A DNA stretch of 64,000 bases, from contig NC_061509.1 of assembly GCF_022539505.1 (NCBI RefSeq), positions 206,052,721 through 206,116,720 of the forward strand, written 5' to 3'. The DNA comes from Lolium rigidum. Lineage: Eukaryota; Streptophyta; Magnoliopsida; Poales; Poaceae. The notes beneath the pieces were generated by a model. The model searched no databases and was not told where the DNA came from. It was given only the letters and a program-made list of their open reading frames with translations. Position numbers and translations under genes: made by a program. Positions 30,311 through 41,283 of the stretch are shown piece after piece (position 1 is the first letter of the stretch; every line of letters begins with the position of its first letter).

Positions 30311-32326
30311 TCAAAGGAGGATCATACAACAGGTTTTTACCTCATGAGGTGTTGGCTGACGCTGCACCGGAGGAGGTGAATGCTGCCAAGATGCACCAAT
30401 AGGCAGCTCCAGAGTAGGGGTAAGCTGTTGCCACTGCTGTTGGTAGTTGCTATAGCCTGTGTATGTGCCATAGGCAAATCAATTAGGGGCAACATCAGGT
30501 AAAATTAATTAGCAAATAGCTATCAGATTATATAATGAACTGATCTTAAATCGGATCATATAGCACAAGAGAGTTTACATGGAGAAAAAGAAACTTGCCT
30601 TTGGAATTTGCTCCTTGGTGAGCTCGGTTCCTGCAAACCACTAACTGAGATGTCGCTGGGCTGATCTGCACAGCTGCTAGGTTCTGTGATCTTGCGAAAT
30701 GCTGAGACTTGAATGCCTACAGAAACCGCTGAATTCATAAGCAACACCAATCCTGACTTTTTCAGGAAACCAGCAATTAAGCACACAAACAAATATGTAG
30801 GCACCATCAAATGGGTCCAAACACACAAACAAACAAAGTAGTCACAAGACGATAGCTAATAAGAACATAAGGATTGCAAGCAGCATTGCATAGGCATGCG
30901 AACGATAAGAGCAGGTACCTGGAGTAATATCCATATGGCTGGACAATGTACATGCACGGAAAGGATGTTCAGGGTTAAACCTATGGCTGTAATACCAATC
31001 ATCCGGAAGATAATACAGTGCATTTTCTTTCAGTGCCTTGTTTCCTATGTCAACAGCAGCCACCCATCCATCCCGGTGACTGGGTTCCGCCAGAGATTTG
31101 AGATAAAGAATATCGTGATCATTATCGGCAGAGCTCAGGATGGGGAAAGCTGAGTAGAGGTCCCTGAATGTCACAAGCTGTTGGGTCTTGTTTATGGGTA
31201 TCAACAACTGTTCACTACCCTTTATCTTAGAAACAGGAGTAACGCATGTCTGCCGCCAAAAGTTAGCCGACGACGGCGAAACTTTCCTACTCCATGTCAC
31301 AACCCTCCAGTCATTCCTAAAGGAGGACAGGTGGTGCTTGGAATCCCTATCCATAGCTTTGCGCTTAAGCCACATGATCAAGTCTGAATCAGAGATAATA
31401 TTATCCTTGTTTTCAGGAGGAGCAGGATTCTCCATCTCAATAAACTTGAGCACGCCATTGACGCATGCGAGATCCCGAAACCAGCTTGCTGAGCGGGATG
31501 GTTCCTCCGCTAAAGGGTGTTTCTTCATCTTTTTGGTAGGGGGAATGGGATATTTTTCTTTGTACCTATTTCCAGGCAACGGCTCAGGCATCGGGATGAA
31601 GAAGCTTACACCACCACCAGCAGCAGCAGCAGTGGGATCGGGATGTTGAAGAAGACGAAGCAAGTCGCACACCAGCAGACCGTGTGACAAATCAACCCAC
31701 CCTAGTAAGCCACCTTGTCCAAGCGCGATCACCTTGTCAGCCATAACCCTGTCGACCCCATGACATGGATTCTGCAGTGCCCTAGTGCTCCATGATTTTC
31801 TCTCCGACGAGTAGATTCGAAGCTGGTAGTCGTCCGAGGACGAGGGTGCATCACGAAGAGCGGCCACGAGATAGTGGCCCCCGTGGCCGAGGATGCCAAA
31901 CTCCCTGACCCCACGCAGATCATCGCCATCAGAGGAGCCAAACTCGTCGGGAGTAGGAACCCGCTCGAGCGACGGGGCAGCGTCATCACCGGCGGCCTTG
32001 TACAGAAAATACTCGCGACTGCCAGCGCCGGCGTAGAAGCCGGCGCGGAGAAGGACGAAAGGGCCATCCGCGCCGACCACCTGTGGCAAAACTAAGAAAT
32101 CTGGGTACGGCTTGTGCCGCGAACCAAGGGGCTTGGAGCAGTGGATGGAGAAGAGGGACAATTGGGGTGGGTCGGCCATCCAGAAGGAGACCGCCATGGT
32201 ATAGCCATCTTTGGATTTGGCTGTGGCCGTGCTATCGTTCGTGCCGTCGGTGAAGCGTGGTTGCCGGGCGAGGAGAATCGAGGACAGCCGACCTAGACTC
32301 GGGCCGTTGGTGGCGGCGGCGGCCAT
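30311..32326 (-). CDS. DUF1618 domain protein, probably three exons
   Basis: The first exon opens at ATG 32326 and, unspliced, runs to a stop at 30842 (494 residues). A better model splices exon 1 (32326-30919, donor GTACCT) to exon 2 (30716-30599) and, through a GC-AG intron (AG|GCAAGT), to exon 3 (30449-30311). That gives 554 residues in frame and a glutamine-rich end (SNYQQQWQQLTPTLELPIGA). The N-terminal half has PPQLSLFSIHC, and the middle has GLLGWVDLSHGLLVCDLL and ASWFRDLACVNGVLKFIEM, typical of DUF1618. This grass-expanded family often sits beside F-box proteins and has no established biochemical role. The ORF has no internal stop and is GC-rich at its 5' end, as host grass genes often are. 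Confidence 0.75.
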
Positions 32327-32729
32327 CGATTTTGGAGATTTGGGGATTAGGTGGTGAATCTGTACTCTGTATTTTTTAAAAAAAAATTAATCTGTACTCT
32401 GTAGTTGAGGAAGGGAATCACGAGTTTCACAATAAGGATCGGATTCGGTAGGCAACGGAGGGTTTGAGAAAACGATTAGGATTTACCTTTTTTAAACAGA
32501 GATTAGGATTTACGTTTTCTCCAACCACGACCTCGCGTCCGCCTCGGCCCAGCAACACATGTAGAAAAGTTATAAGAGCACCCCCTGCGGGCCACTCCAT
32601 GGTGAGGCTCACCAGCCGGAGCCACAACAGACGGCGGCAAGTTCTGCTCTCCCTCCTCTGTTTCTCCCTTCTTGTGGCCGATTCCTCGCGCTGTTTGCAC
32701 CGACTTGGCCGCGACAACCTGCAGTCTTA
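32327..32729. other. Upstream region of the DUF1618 gene
   Basis: No gene is supported. A direct repeat of 'AATCTGTACTCTGTA' surrounds an A-rich run at 32355-32405. No clear TATA box was found. Confidence 0.4.
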
Positions 32730-33940
32730 GAGCATCTCTAGCAGAAGTAGCAAACCGCAAACCCCAAATCGACCTACAGAGCAACTCAACGCTGTTTTGG
32801 GGTTTGACTAACGAGCGCAGAGCAAAATCGGCATATATAACTGCATATTTTTTAAAAAATGCGCCGGAATTGCATTTCATTTGGATAGTTCATGCGTACA
32901 TAGAGCTAAATTCAACTACATTACAGCAAAAGCAACTTAAATTAGCTAAATTCAAGCTAGAATCCGCCGCCACGGCAACCTAGAACTCAAAATCGGCTTG
33001 GGATACTCACCGGAGCCCTGTGCCGTGGCGGTGGTGCGTCAGAGCGGCCTCGTCACTCCGTGTCGCTGCCGAGGTCGACGAAGACCCTGCCTGCTCCTCC
33101 GCGACGCCCCGTCATTCGCCTGCCATGTCCGCGTCGTGCTGGCTCGAGCGCCTGACGAGGCTGACGACGGTGTCGTGGTTGCGCTCCTCGACGAAGTCGC
33201 CGGGCGCGAGCCCTGCGTTCACGCTGAGATGCAGGAGGAGGCGCTCCAGCTCGGCATCATCGAGGTAGTTGTCGGGCGCGAACTTCGGCTGCGGGAGGCG
33301 CGGCGGCTCGTCGTCTTCCTCCATATTCACCACCAACGTCGTCGAAGGGCGCTGGCGGGAGCCTGACGACGAGGACACCGCAGAAGGGGAGGAGGCACGG
33401 CGGCGGTGGTAGCGGTTCGACTACAGTTTGATGAAGGTGGGCGGCGCCGCGACGCCATACTTGCGGTAGCGGTAGCTACCGCGGACGCGCGCCGCGTCGG
33501 AGCGGATCTTGTCCGCTTCCGTCTTCTCCTTCTCGCTGGCGGGAGGAGGGGTGGAGCTTCCGCCGCGCTCGGTGGAGCTCCCAGCGCGGCCAATCTGGCC
33601 GCCCCCGCACCCGCTGGAGCCGAGCCCCGCCACCATCGTCGCCGGCGGGAGGTCGGGTTGCTCAATCTACGCGCGGCTGGGCCGATTGCTCGCCGGTAGG
33701 GGCGCGATTTGTCGTCGACGGGGAGGCGGAGAGGCGGAGGAGCGGGTGGGGTTTGGCCCCCATCCGCCTCGCCGACCGCAATATATGCAGGCTTTTGGGG
33801 GATTTGGTATGTGGCTGGATCCGTTTTCTAGGCCAGACCACCGATGAGGGGTCTGGTCTGGCCCAAAAACGGGCTGAAACCCCCATATCGGCACGAAGTT
33901 GCGTTTCAAGGCCAATACGGGGGGTCTGCTAGAGATGCTC
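32730..33940. mobile_element. Harbinger-like element with 16-bp perfect TIRs
   Basis: GAGCATCTCTAGCAGA at 32730-32745 is matched by its exact reverse complement at 33925-33940. The flanks are TTA on the left and TCA on the right, close to the 3-bp TTA duplication used by PIF/Harbinger elements. No transposase is present; the 1.2-kb interior carries the small gene at 33112-33636. Class assignment rests on TIR type and TSD size. Confidence 0.65.
33112..33636 (-). pseudogene. Small acidic grass protein gene (copy 1), one in-frame stop
   Basis: One frame runs from about 33636 to 33112, broken only by TAG at 33423-33421. Before the stop are KIRSDAARVRGSYRYRKYG and APPTFIKL. After it come a serine-rich linker, SGSRQRPSTTLVVNMEEDDE, and a conserved acidic helix-prone section (PDNYLDDAELERLLLHL, PGDFVEERNHDTVVSLVRRS). 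Copy 2 (34330-34720) has a sense codon (GAG) at the stop position. I do not recognise a named domain. The gene is carried inside a TIR element, so it is either captured or element-specific. Confidence 0.55.
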
Positions 33941-34748
33941 TCAAAAGCAGCAAACCCCAAAACGACCTATCCAGGACACCCAACGCTAATTTGGGGTTCG
34001 ATGAACGTGCGCGCAGAACAGAAACGGCAAATAGAACAACATATTTAAAAAAATGGCGCGCAGGACGGAATTGCATTGCATTTGGACTATTCATGCCTAA
34101 AATTCGACTACATTGTAGCAAAAGCAACACAAATTAGCTAAATTTGAGCTAAAATCCGCCACCACGGCAACCTAGAACTAAAAATCGGCTACGGGGTGCT
34201 CACCGGAGCCTGTGCCGTGGCGGCGGCGCGTCGGTGGCCTCGTCACTCGCTATCGCTGCTGAGGTCGACGAAGACCCTACCCTGCTCCTCCGCGATGCTC
34301 CGCCACTCCTCCGCCTTGTCCGCGTCGCCCTAGCTCGAGCGCGAAACGAGCCCGACAACGGTGTCGAGGTTGCGCTCCTCGACGAAGTCGTCGGGTGCGA
34401 GCCATGCGTTCACGCCGAGCTGCGGGAGGAGGCGCTCCAGCTGCGCGTCGTCGAGGTAGTCGTCGGGCGCGAGGTTGGGCTGCGGGAGGGGCTCCAGCTC
34501 CGCGTCTTCCTCCATCTTCACCACCAACGCCCTCGACGGGCGCTGGCGGGAGCTCGACGACGAGGACGCCGCGGAAAGGGAGGAGGCGCGGCGGCGGTAG
34601 CGGTCGGACTCCTGCTTGGCGAAGGCGGGTGGCGCTGCGACGCCGTAGTTGCGGAAGCGATAGCTCCCGCGGATCTACGCCGCATCGGAGCGGATCTTGT
34701 CCGCCTCCATCTTCTCGCCGGCGGGAGGAGGGTTCGAGCTTCCGCCGC
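33941..34748. mobile_element. Second, truncated copy of the Harbinger-like element interior
   Basis: From 33950 on, the sequence follows the interior of the first element (from about 32751) with many substitutions. It includes the shared 'AACGCTAATTTGGGGTT'-type start and the same small gene. Its own left TIR is missing, and its right part is cut at 34748 by the LTR that starts at 34749. The divergence shows the two copies are not a recent tandem duplication. Confidence 0.6.
34330..34720 (-). pseudogene. Small acidic grass protein gene (copy 2)
   Basis: This is a paralogue of 33112-33636: KMEADKIRSDAA, a stop (TAG near 34676), IRGSYRFRNYGVAAPPAFAK, a serine-rich linker, then VVKMEEDAELEPLPQ, PDDYLDDAQLERLLPQL and PDDFVEERNLDTVVGLVSRS ending at 34330. 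The stop differs in position from that in copy 1, so the two copies were inactivated separately. The upstream start is lost in the LTR insertion. Confidence 0.55.
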
Positions 34749-35268
34749 TGTCGTTGCCTATTCGACGGTACCTCAGAGGAGGGATCCTCATGAGGGGGAA
34801 AAGAAGTAGGGGCCATCGGGCGGAGAGTCCTCGGGACGGTGGTACGCGATTTACCCAGCTTCGGAACACCTGCACGATGACAGGGCCTACTGCTGCTTGT
34901 CTGGAATTATCTGGGCGCTTTCGCGTTGTTACAATGAGTTGTGGTTGTGCCTCTAGGGTTTACATGGAGAGTCTTAGTCGGAATACAAGTTGCCTAACTA
35001 CGGAACAATATTTTGCCGTGTACGTCAAGGATCCGCCTTCCTTCAAAGTCGTACTGGATTCGGATACTTTCATGGGCTTCACGGATCCGGCCTCTTTCGT
35101 ATGTCGGTTGAGATCCGGCTCCTTGCTCATGGGCTGGACTTCATCCATCTTGATCTACAGCAACTGGGCCGCCCGATGGGCCACATGCTACATCACCGTC
35201 TGTGGGCCACCCGGGCTTGCCGGATCTAGGCCGTGTCGTTGATATACCCATAAAATATACCCACAACA
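34749..35268 (+). repeat. 520-bp LTR of a Transposase_28-carrying retroelement
   Basis: It begins TGTCGTTGCC and ends CCCACAACA, with the expected TG...CA ends, and interrupts the second Harbinger-like copy. The matching 3' LTR is not in the window because the element is cut at 38111. No clear primer-binding site was identified after it. Confidence 0.6.
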
Positions 35269-35627
35269 GTAGCCCCCGAAGTTCTCCAAGATTCATCATT
35301 CCTCCGACTTCATTCAACTCGGATCCGAAGAGAATCTTGAAGAGCTTCCAAAACTTTTCTTGTTTCCGATCTCATTCAACCGGAAATCATCGTTCTTTTA
35401 TAATGGTATCTTAGAAGATTTTTCGCATACGTTGTGCTAAACTTCCTTTTTTCCCACGCTAAATTTTCAGAGATGCAAATCTTCAGCCGAAAATTTTGGA
35501 GTTGTTCAGTTCTAGTTACTGCTGCCTCGATTTCACCGTTTTGACCTAAGACACGTGGCGGCCATCCAACGGTGTGACCATTCCGTTTCCGCCATTGGAT
35601 CCGGCTCACGAATCTCCGCGCGTGGTC

Positions 35628-35635
35628 TATAAATA
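35628..35635 (+). promoter_or_regulatory. Internal TATA box upstream of the Transposase_28 gene
   Basis: TATAAATA lies about 360 bp after the LTR end and 356 bp before the ATG at 35984, in a leader resembling a plant gene promoter. It suggests that the gene has its own promoter inside the element, independent of the LTR. Confidence 0.5.
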
Positions 35636-35983
35636 CCCGCTGCGTCCGGTAATTTTTTCATTCCTTTCACCGCCCAATCACTTCATCTTCTTCCTCCAGC
35701 CGCGCCGCCCACCGGATCTCATCTCCGGCGAGCTCACCCACGGAGAGCTTCTCACGCCGCCGCTCCAATGCCACCCTCGACCCGAGATCACCGCGGTTGA
35801 CCGGTAAATTCAACCCGCCGCCGATCCGTGGTCAAGCGGAGGACGTCGCACCAAGTCCGGCGACCTCGTCTTCGTCGGCGCGCCGAAGAACCGCCGCGCC
35901 ATTAACGGTACGTCTACCGGACCCGTAGAAGAAGAAGTAGCTTTAGACTAGATTAGATCCGGTTACTCAGTTTAGCTTATCAT

Positions 35984-38111
35984 ATGGGTGCAGCCGGAAG
36001 CATGTCACCTAGTTCACCAAAATGTACTGGTAGTTCTCCGAATAGCCCTGAGCCCAGTTCATTAGAACCAAGCTGTCCAGAACCACTAGCTTTCCTGTCA
36101 CCGCATATTTCCGACACCAGGTTAGCTCAACCCTTCTCCGCATCTTCCAACAACGCATTAGGCCGGATCCCAACACTCCAAGAGATCCACGAAGAACTTG
36201 AAGGCCAAGCAAGGATGGCCGCTAAAGTGCAAGAGGCGGAGATGAAGAAGGCTTCCAAGGCCCGGATACGGGAGGGCGAAAAAGGGCAACTGTGGCCATG
36301 CGATGTCAAGGATTCGGAGCTCAGAGACCTCCAGAGCGAGGGCATCATTTCTCCAAACTGGAATTTCATGAAAGACTCCGTCACTCCCAAGCCGGATCCG
36401 GACAAGTGCATCCTGACGAAGGCCTGGGTAGAGCGCGGTCTATCGCTCCCCTGCTCGGAGTTTTTCCTCTCCGTCCTCTCCACCTACGGTCTTCATCCAC
36501 ACAACATCTGTCCCAACTACTATCTGCTCCTTTCGAATTTCGTGACGCTCTGCGAAGGGCATCTCGGAATTCGTCCCGACGTCCGCCTGTGGCAGTTTTT
36601 CTTCCGAGTTAAGAACGAAACAAAGGACAAAGCCATGGTGAACTGCGGAAGCATGACTTTCATGCTCCGCCCTGGTAGGATGTATCCGCCTCACTCTTCC
36701 CACGAGTCTGTCCGGTACTGGAACACCGGATGGTTCTACGTGAAGACCGTTAAAGTTCCGGGTGTCCACGACGGGCTGCCCAAATTCGTCAACAAGCCTC
36801 CGGAAGAACTCGACAGCTGGAGCTTCGTCCCCACCCTCGCTCACTTCCCGATCCTGGAGAAGGCTGCGCGAAGGATTTCTTGGTTAGTCCATGATGGGCT
36901 AACTGGAACTGAGCTTACCCTCAGCTGGTTTTCTCGCCGGATCTAACCGCTGCGGTATAACTCGCGCTTAATATGCGAGCACACCGGGGTGGATGATCAG
37001 CTCCGAGTCACCCGCCACGACCTGCCAACAGATTCTCTCAAGAGGAGGATCAAAACACTTGTGAAGATTGGCCGGGGCCAGCCGGTCCCGGAGTTAGTGA
37101 AAGACATCAAGATCAACGACCAGGGTCCTCCGGTACGCATCTGTACTTTGCTATTTTTAACTTCTCATTTTGTGAAGTGTTCTAACTTTTTCCTTGCTTT
37201 CCTCTCCAGCTCGATTCTTTGGCGGAGAAGGATTTCCGCACCGTGCTCAGAGTCCTCGTCAGCAGCGAAGCGGCAGAGGAGGATCCGGAGGACGAAGATG
37301 AGGAAGAGGATCAAGCACCCAAGAAGGCTGCTCCTCGACCCACCAAGCGTCCCCGCGCCAGGATTTCCGGCTCCGAAGCCGGAGCCAGTGGTGAGGCCTC
37401 CGCCAAGAAAGCCAAGACCAAGCCCCCTCCACTCGACTCCAAGAAGGCGGAGCGTGAGCGCCTTAAACTGTTGTCCACGACAGGAAAAAGGTCGCGCCCG
37501 CTCATTCCCGGCGCTACGTAAGTTTCCGAGTTCGATGCTTCTTTTTTAACTTGTACAATTTGTTACTTATTTCCTTCACTTGTTTGTAGGAACCTGACTA
37601 CCACCACCACACGGACCAACATCCAAAAGCCTATCACGAAATACATGCAAAAATCTCCGGTTGTTGGTCCTCTTACTCCAGCTCCGCCAAGCTCTTCACA
37701 TGCTGCTCCCCAACCGTCTCCGCCCCGAGCTGATCCTTCTCCCCCTCCTGCTACCGAGGCTCAAGTGGAAATAATTCCAGTGAGTAGCGAGAGGGTGGGC
37801 AGAGAAAGCTCCGGAACAAAGCGGGCCACTCCTGAAGAAGATCAGGTACAGGGCTAGGAAGAAGCGGAAGTTAGTTCTTCAGGAAAGGCTGAAGCTGCGG
37901 CTAGTGATGCCGTCGGATTCCCGGAGAACTTCGGCGATCCGACCGACCTTACCTCCACCCCCAAGGCCTATGCGACCAAGTTTTTCAACAAACTTACTGA
38001 GGCGGAAAAGTGGGATCTAGAACAAGATCTACTTAACGCCATGATGAGCAACGCCTGGGGAAAGCGTGATGCTGAATCGTCGGAGATTCAGAACTTCAAG
38101 AGGGAGGTCGG
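35984..38111 (+). pseudogene. Transposase_28 ('putative gypsy type transposon') gene, interrupted
   Basis: The first exon (ATG 35984) has a serine/proline N-terminus, then the conserved domain: LTKAWVERGLSLPCSEFFLS, YGLHPHNICPNYYLLLSNFV, LCEGHLGIRPDVRLWQFFF and TGWFYVKTV. A TAA at 36944-36946 interrupts a frame that goes on (LRYNSRLICEHTGVDDQLR) to a GT donor near 37132. Two more exons follow (about 37210-37518 and 37591-37855), with an acidic DEDEEEDQAPKKA stretch and basic nuclear-signal-like runs. Coding resemblance continues past a stop at 37857 to 38111, where an Athila-like fragment begins. The family occurs in plant gypsy-associated elements; its function is unknown. Confidence 0.75.
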
Positions 38112-40184
38112 CTGTAAGGGTATTTTACCCTTATCCATTATTTTGGTAACAATGACACCGTGCTAGAGTATTTGGCCTAATATGTTTCCCTAAGTTCACT
38201 TTGAAAGATAAATCGATCGGGTGTGGGTCTATCATTGGAAGAAATAATATAGAAGAATTTTTCAATCATGTTAGTAAGGTTAAAGATTTTGTGAAGATAG
38301 ATCCTTGGTGGAACTTGCTCTGACTATGAAATTGCTACGTTGCCTCTTTAGTACATGTTGGAAGCTAGATTTGTTAATCTTAATCCTATAATGCAACATA
38401 TGTTTGACTTACACTCCTCGTGATATGGAAGAAGGGAGAAGAAAGATTTTGTTTTAGAGACCCCTTTTAAAGAATTTGGTGATGTAGCTGAGTGAAGCTA
38501 GGAAAGTCTTTATTCAACATAAGATGCTTGGCTTTTATATCAATGTTGCAAATACCCTTGAAAGGATGGAAAAAGATAGGCTAAAGTACACTAATGAAGC
38601 CAATTGTGAGGGGGAGACTAAAGTACCAATACCTTATAAGCTCATAGGAATGCATGATGCACTAGAAAAGAATTTTAATTGGATTGTTCCTGAAAATTTA
38701 TTTGAGGAGGATAGTGAGCCTAAAAGTAATGAAAGAGGAGCTTCTGAAACTTACATAGATAAGATACAATGCATCGTTGAGAAAACTCCCAACTCCTCTG
38801 TTGATGCTTCTTCTCTTGATGTTACTTGATTTACACTTTCTGCAGCCTAGGCGAAGGCGTTAAAGCGCTTATGGGAGACAACCCATTATTTTATTTATGG
38901 AATTTTTGTTTTATATTTGAGTCAAGGTGCTTGTTACTACTGTAGCAATACGTTTGTAACTTTATTTTCTTGCATTGTTGTGCCAAGTAAAGTCTTTGAT
39001 AGAAAGTTGATACTAGATTTGGACTTCTGCGCAGAAACAAATTTTTAGCTGTCACGAATTTGAGCTTTTCTCTCTGTAGAAAAATCCAAAAAATCTGAAA
39101 CAATTCATGAGTAATCCTCAGATATGTACGCAACTTTCATTCAACTGGAGCTTTTCCATCTGAGCATGTTAAGTGCCTCGAAAAAATTCGTCTTTACGGA
39201 CTGTTCTATTTTTGACAGATTCTGCCTTTTATTTCGCATTGCCTCTTTTACTGTGTTTGAGTGGATTTCTTTGCTCCACTAAATTTCAGTAGCCTTGGGC
39301 AATGTCCAGAAGTGTTGGGAATGATTGTGTCCTTGCTGAAAATGTGAATTTTTGATTATGCACTAACCCTCTAATGAGATTGCTTTGAGTTTGGTGTGAA
39401 GGAAGTTTTCAAGGAGCAAGAGAGGAGGATGATATAATATGATCAAGAAGAGTGAAAAGTCTAAGCTTGGGGATGCCCCGTGGTTCATCCACTGCATATT
39501 TCAAGAAGACTCAAGCGTCTAAGCTTAGGGATGCCAAGGCATCCCCTTCTTCATCAAACTTATCGGGTCACCTCTAGTGAAACTATATTTTAATTCCGTC
39601 ACATCTTATGTGCTTTACTTGGAGCGTCCGTGTGCTTTTATTCTCGTTTGTTATTTTAAGTTTTCTTAATAAATCGGATCCTAACATGCTTGTGTGGGAG
39701 AGAGACACGCTCCGCTTTTTCATTTGAACACTTGTGTTCTTCGTTTTATTTTTCATGTTCATGGCGAAAGCTGAAAGCCGCAACACTTATTGTTATTTGG
39801 TTGGAAACAGAAAATGCTTCATGTGGTAATTGGTATATTATCTTGAATAATTTGATACTTGGCAATTGTTTTGAGCTCTCAAGTAGATCATGTTTAAGCT
39901 CTTGCATCATGTAGTTTAAACCTATTAGTGGAGAACTACCGTAGAGCTTGTTGAAATTTGGTTTGCATGATTGGTCTCTCTAAGGTCTAGATATTTTACG
40001 AGTAGAAGTGTTTGAGCAACAAGGAAGACGAGTGTAGAGAGTCTTATAATGCTTGCAATATGTTCTTATGTAAGTTTTGCTGTCTAGGTTTATACTTGTG
40101 TTTGCTTCAAACAACCTTGCTAGCCAAAGCCTTGTGCTGAGAGGAATGCTTCTCGTGCATCCAAAACCTTGAGCCAAAACCTAT
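38112..40184 (+). mobile_element. Plus-strand Athila-like fragment ending at an assembly gap
   Basis: After about 75 bp of unassigned DNA (38112-38186) comes a gag-like remnant, the 'GGGAGACAACCCA' block (38873-38885) and 3' noncoding DNA resembling the reverse complement of 3806-6396. Neither LTR is present: the left end abuts the Transposase_28 gene and the right end is the N run. Confidence 0.7.
38187..38829 (+). pseudogene. Gag-like ORF remnant, same family as 1426-1969
   Basis: Frames with stops begin at 38187 (SIIGRNNIEEFFNHVSKV). The open part is 38524-38829 (MLGFYINVANTLERMEKDRL, NWIVPENLFEEDSEP), followed by a tail (SSVDASSLDVT) that recalls the end of the protease-like ORFs at 643 and 6397. 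The family ORF here is longer at its C-terminus than in the 1-9561 array. That array's ORF stops where the embedded U5 cassette begins, so the cassette truncated it. Confidence 0.6.
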
Positions 40185-40284
40185 NNNNNNNNNNNNNNNN
40201 NNNNNNNNNNNNNNNNNNNNNNNNNNNNNNNNNNNNNNNNNNNNNNNNNNNNNNNNNNNNNNNNNNNNNNNNNNNNNNNNNNNN
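40185..40284. other. Assembly gap (100 N)
   Basis: Exactly 100 N. Plus-oriented Athila-like 3' DNA lies to the left and unrelated GC-rich DNA (40285-40364) to the right. The real distance is unknown. Confidence 0.99.
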
Positions 40285-40364
40285 CCGGCCTTTGCCGCGA
40301 GCCGGCCAGTGGCCAGCCGGCTGCTCTGCGTCCATTGCCCTACCCGGGGTCTTCCCCCCGACAT

Positions 40365-41283
40365 TATCCCTAGTGGCAACAGCACATCCACAACCTTAGA
40401 ACTTTCTGTCACTGTCCCAGATTCAATGGAGGCATGAAACCACTATCGAGCATAAATACTTCCTCTTGGAGTTACAAGCATCAACTTGGCCAGAGCCTCT
40501 ACTAGCAACGGAGAGCATGCAAGAACATAAACAACACATATATGATAGATTGATAATCAACTTGACATAGTATTCCATATTCATCGGATCCCAACAAACA
40601 CAACATGTAGCATTAAAAATAGATGATCTTGATCATGATAGGCAGCTCACAAGATCTAACATGATAGCACAATGAGGAGAAGACAACCATCTAGCTACTG
40701 CTATGGACCCATAGTCCGGGGGTGAAGTACTCACACATCAATCCGGAGGCGATCATGGTGATGAAGAGTCCTCAGGGAGATGATTCCCCTCTCGGCGGGG
40801 TGCGAGAGGCGATCTCACGAATCCCCGAGATGGGATTGGCAGCGGCGACGTCTCTGGAAGGTTTTCCGTATCGTGACTCTCGGTACAGGGGTTTTCGCGA
40901 CGAAGGCTATAAGTAGGCGGAAGGGCAGCGTTGGAGGGCTGACGAGGGGCCCACACCATAGGGCAGCGCGGGCCCCCCTCTGGCCACGCGGCCCTATGGT
41001 GGCGGTGCATCATCGCCCCACTTCGTATCCCCTTCGGTCTTCTGGAAGCTCCGTGGAAAAATAAGACCCTGGGCGTTGATTTCGTCCAATTCCGAGAATA
41101 TTTCCTTTGTAGGATTTACGAAACCAAAACAGCAGAAAACAGCAACTGGCTCTTCGGCATCTCGTCAATAGGTTAGTGCCGGAAAATGCATATAAATGAT
41201 GTAAAGTGTGTATAAGACATGTGAGTATCATCATAAAAGTAGCATGGAACATAAGAAATTATAGATACATTTGAGACGTATCA
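40365..41283 (-). repeat. 3' LTR (partial) of the Athila element 40365-47857
   Basis: This matches the LTR from the 'TTATCCCTAGTGGCAAC' point (compare 2886 and 46934) to the terminal CGTATCA at 41277-41283. The part towards the LTR 3' end is missing. The 80 bp between the gap and 40365 do not belong to the LTR. Confidence 0.8.

Noticed and set aside
33327..33699. Plus- and minus-strand ORFs in other frames over the small acidic gene
   Set aside because: Frames are not conserved between the two element copies, unlike the minus-strand frame chosen.
34234..34816. 191-residue plus-strand and 179-residue minus-strand ORFs
   Set aside because: They are shadows of the acidic gene copy 2; the paralogue does not keep them open.
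40107..40412. ORFs running through the N run (also 56341-56952)
   Set aside because: The N run gives unknown residues; the sequence on the two sides belongs to different elements.
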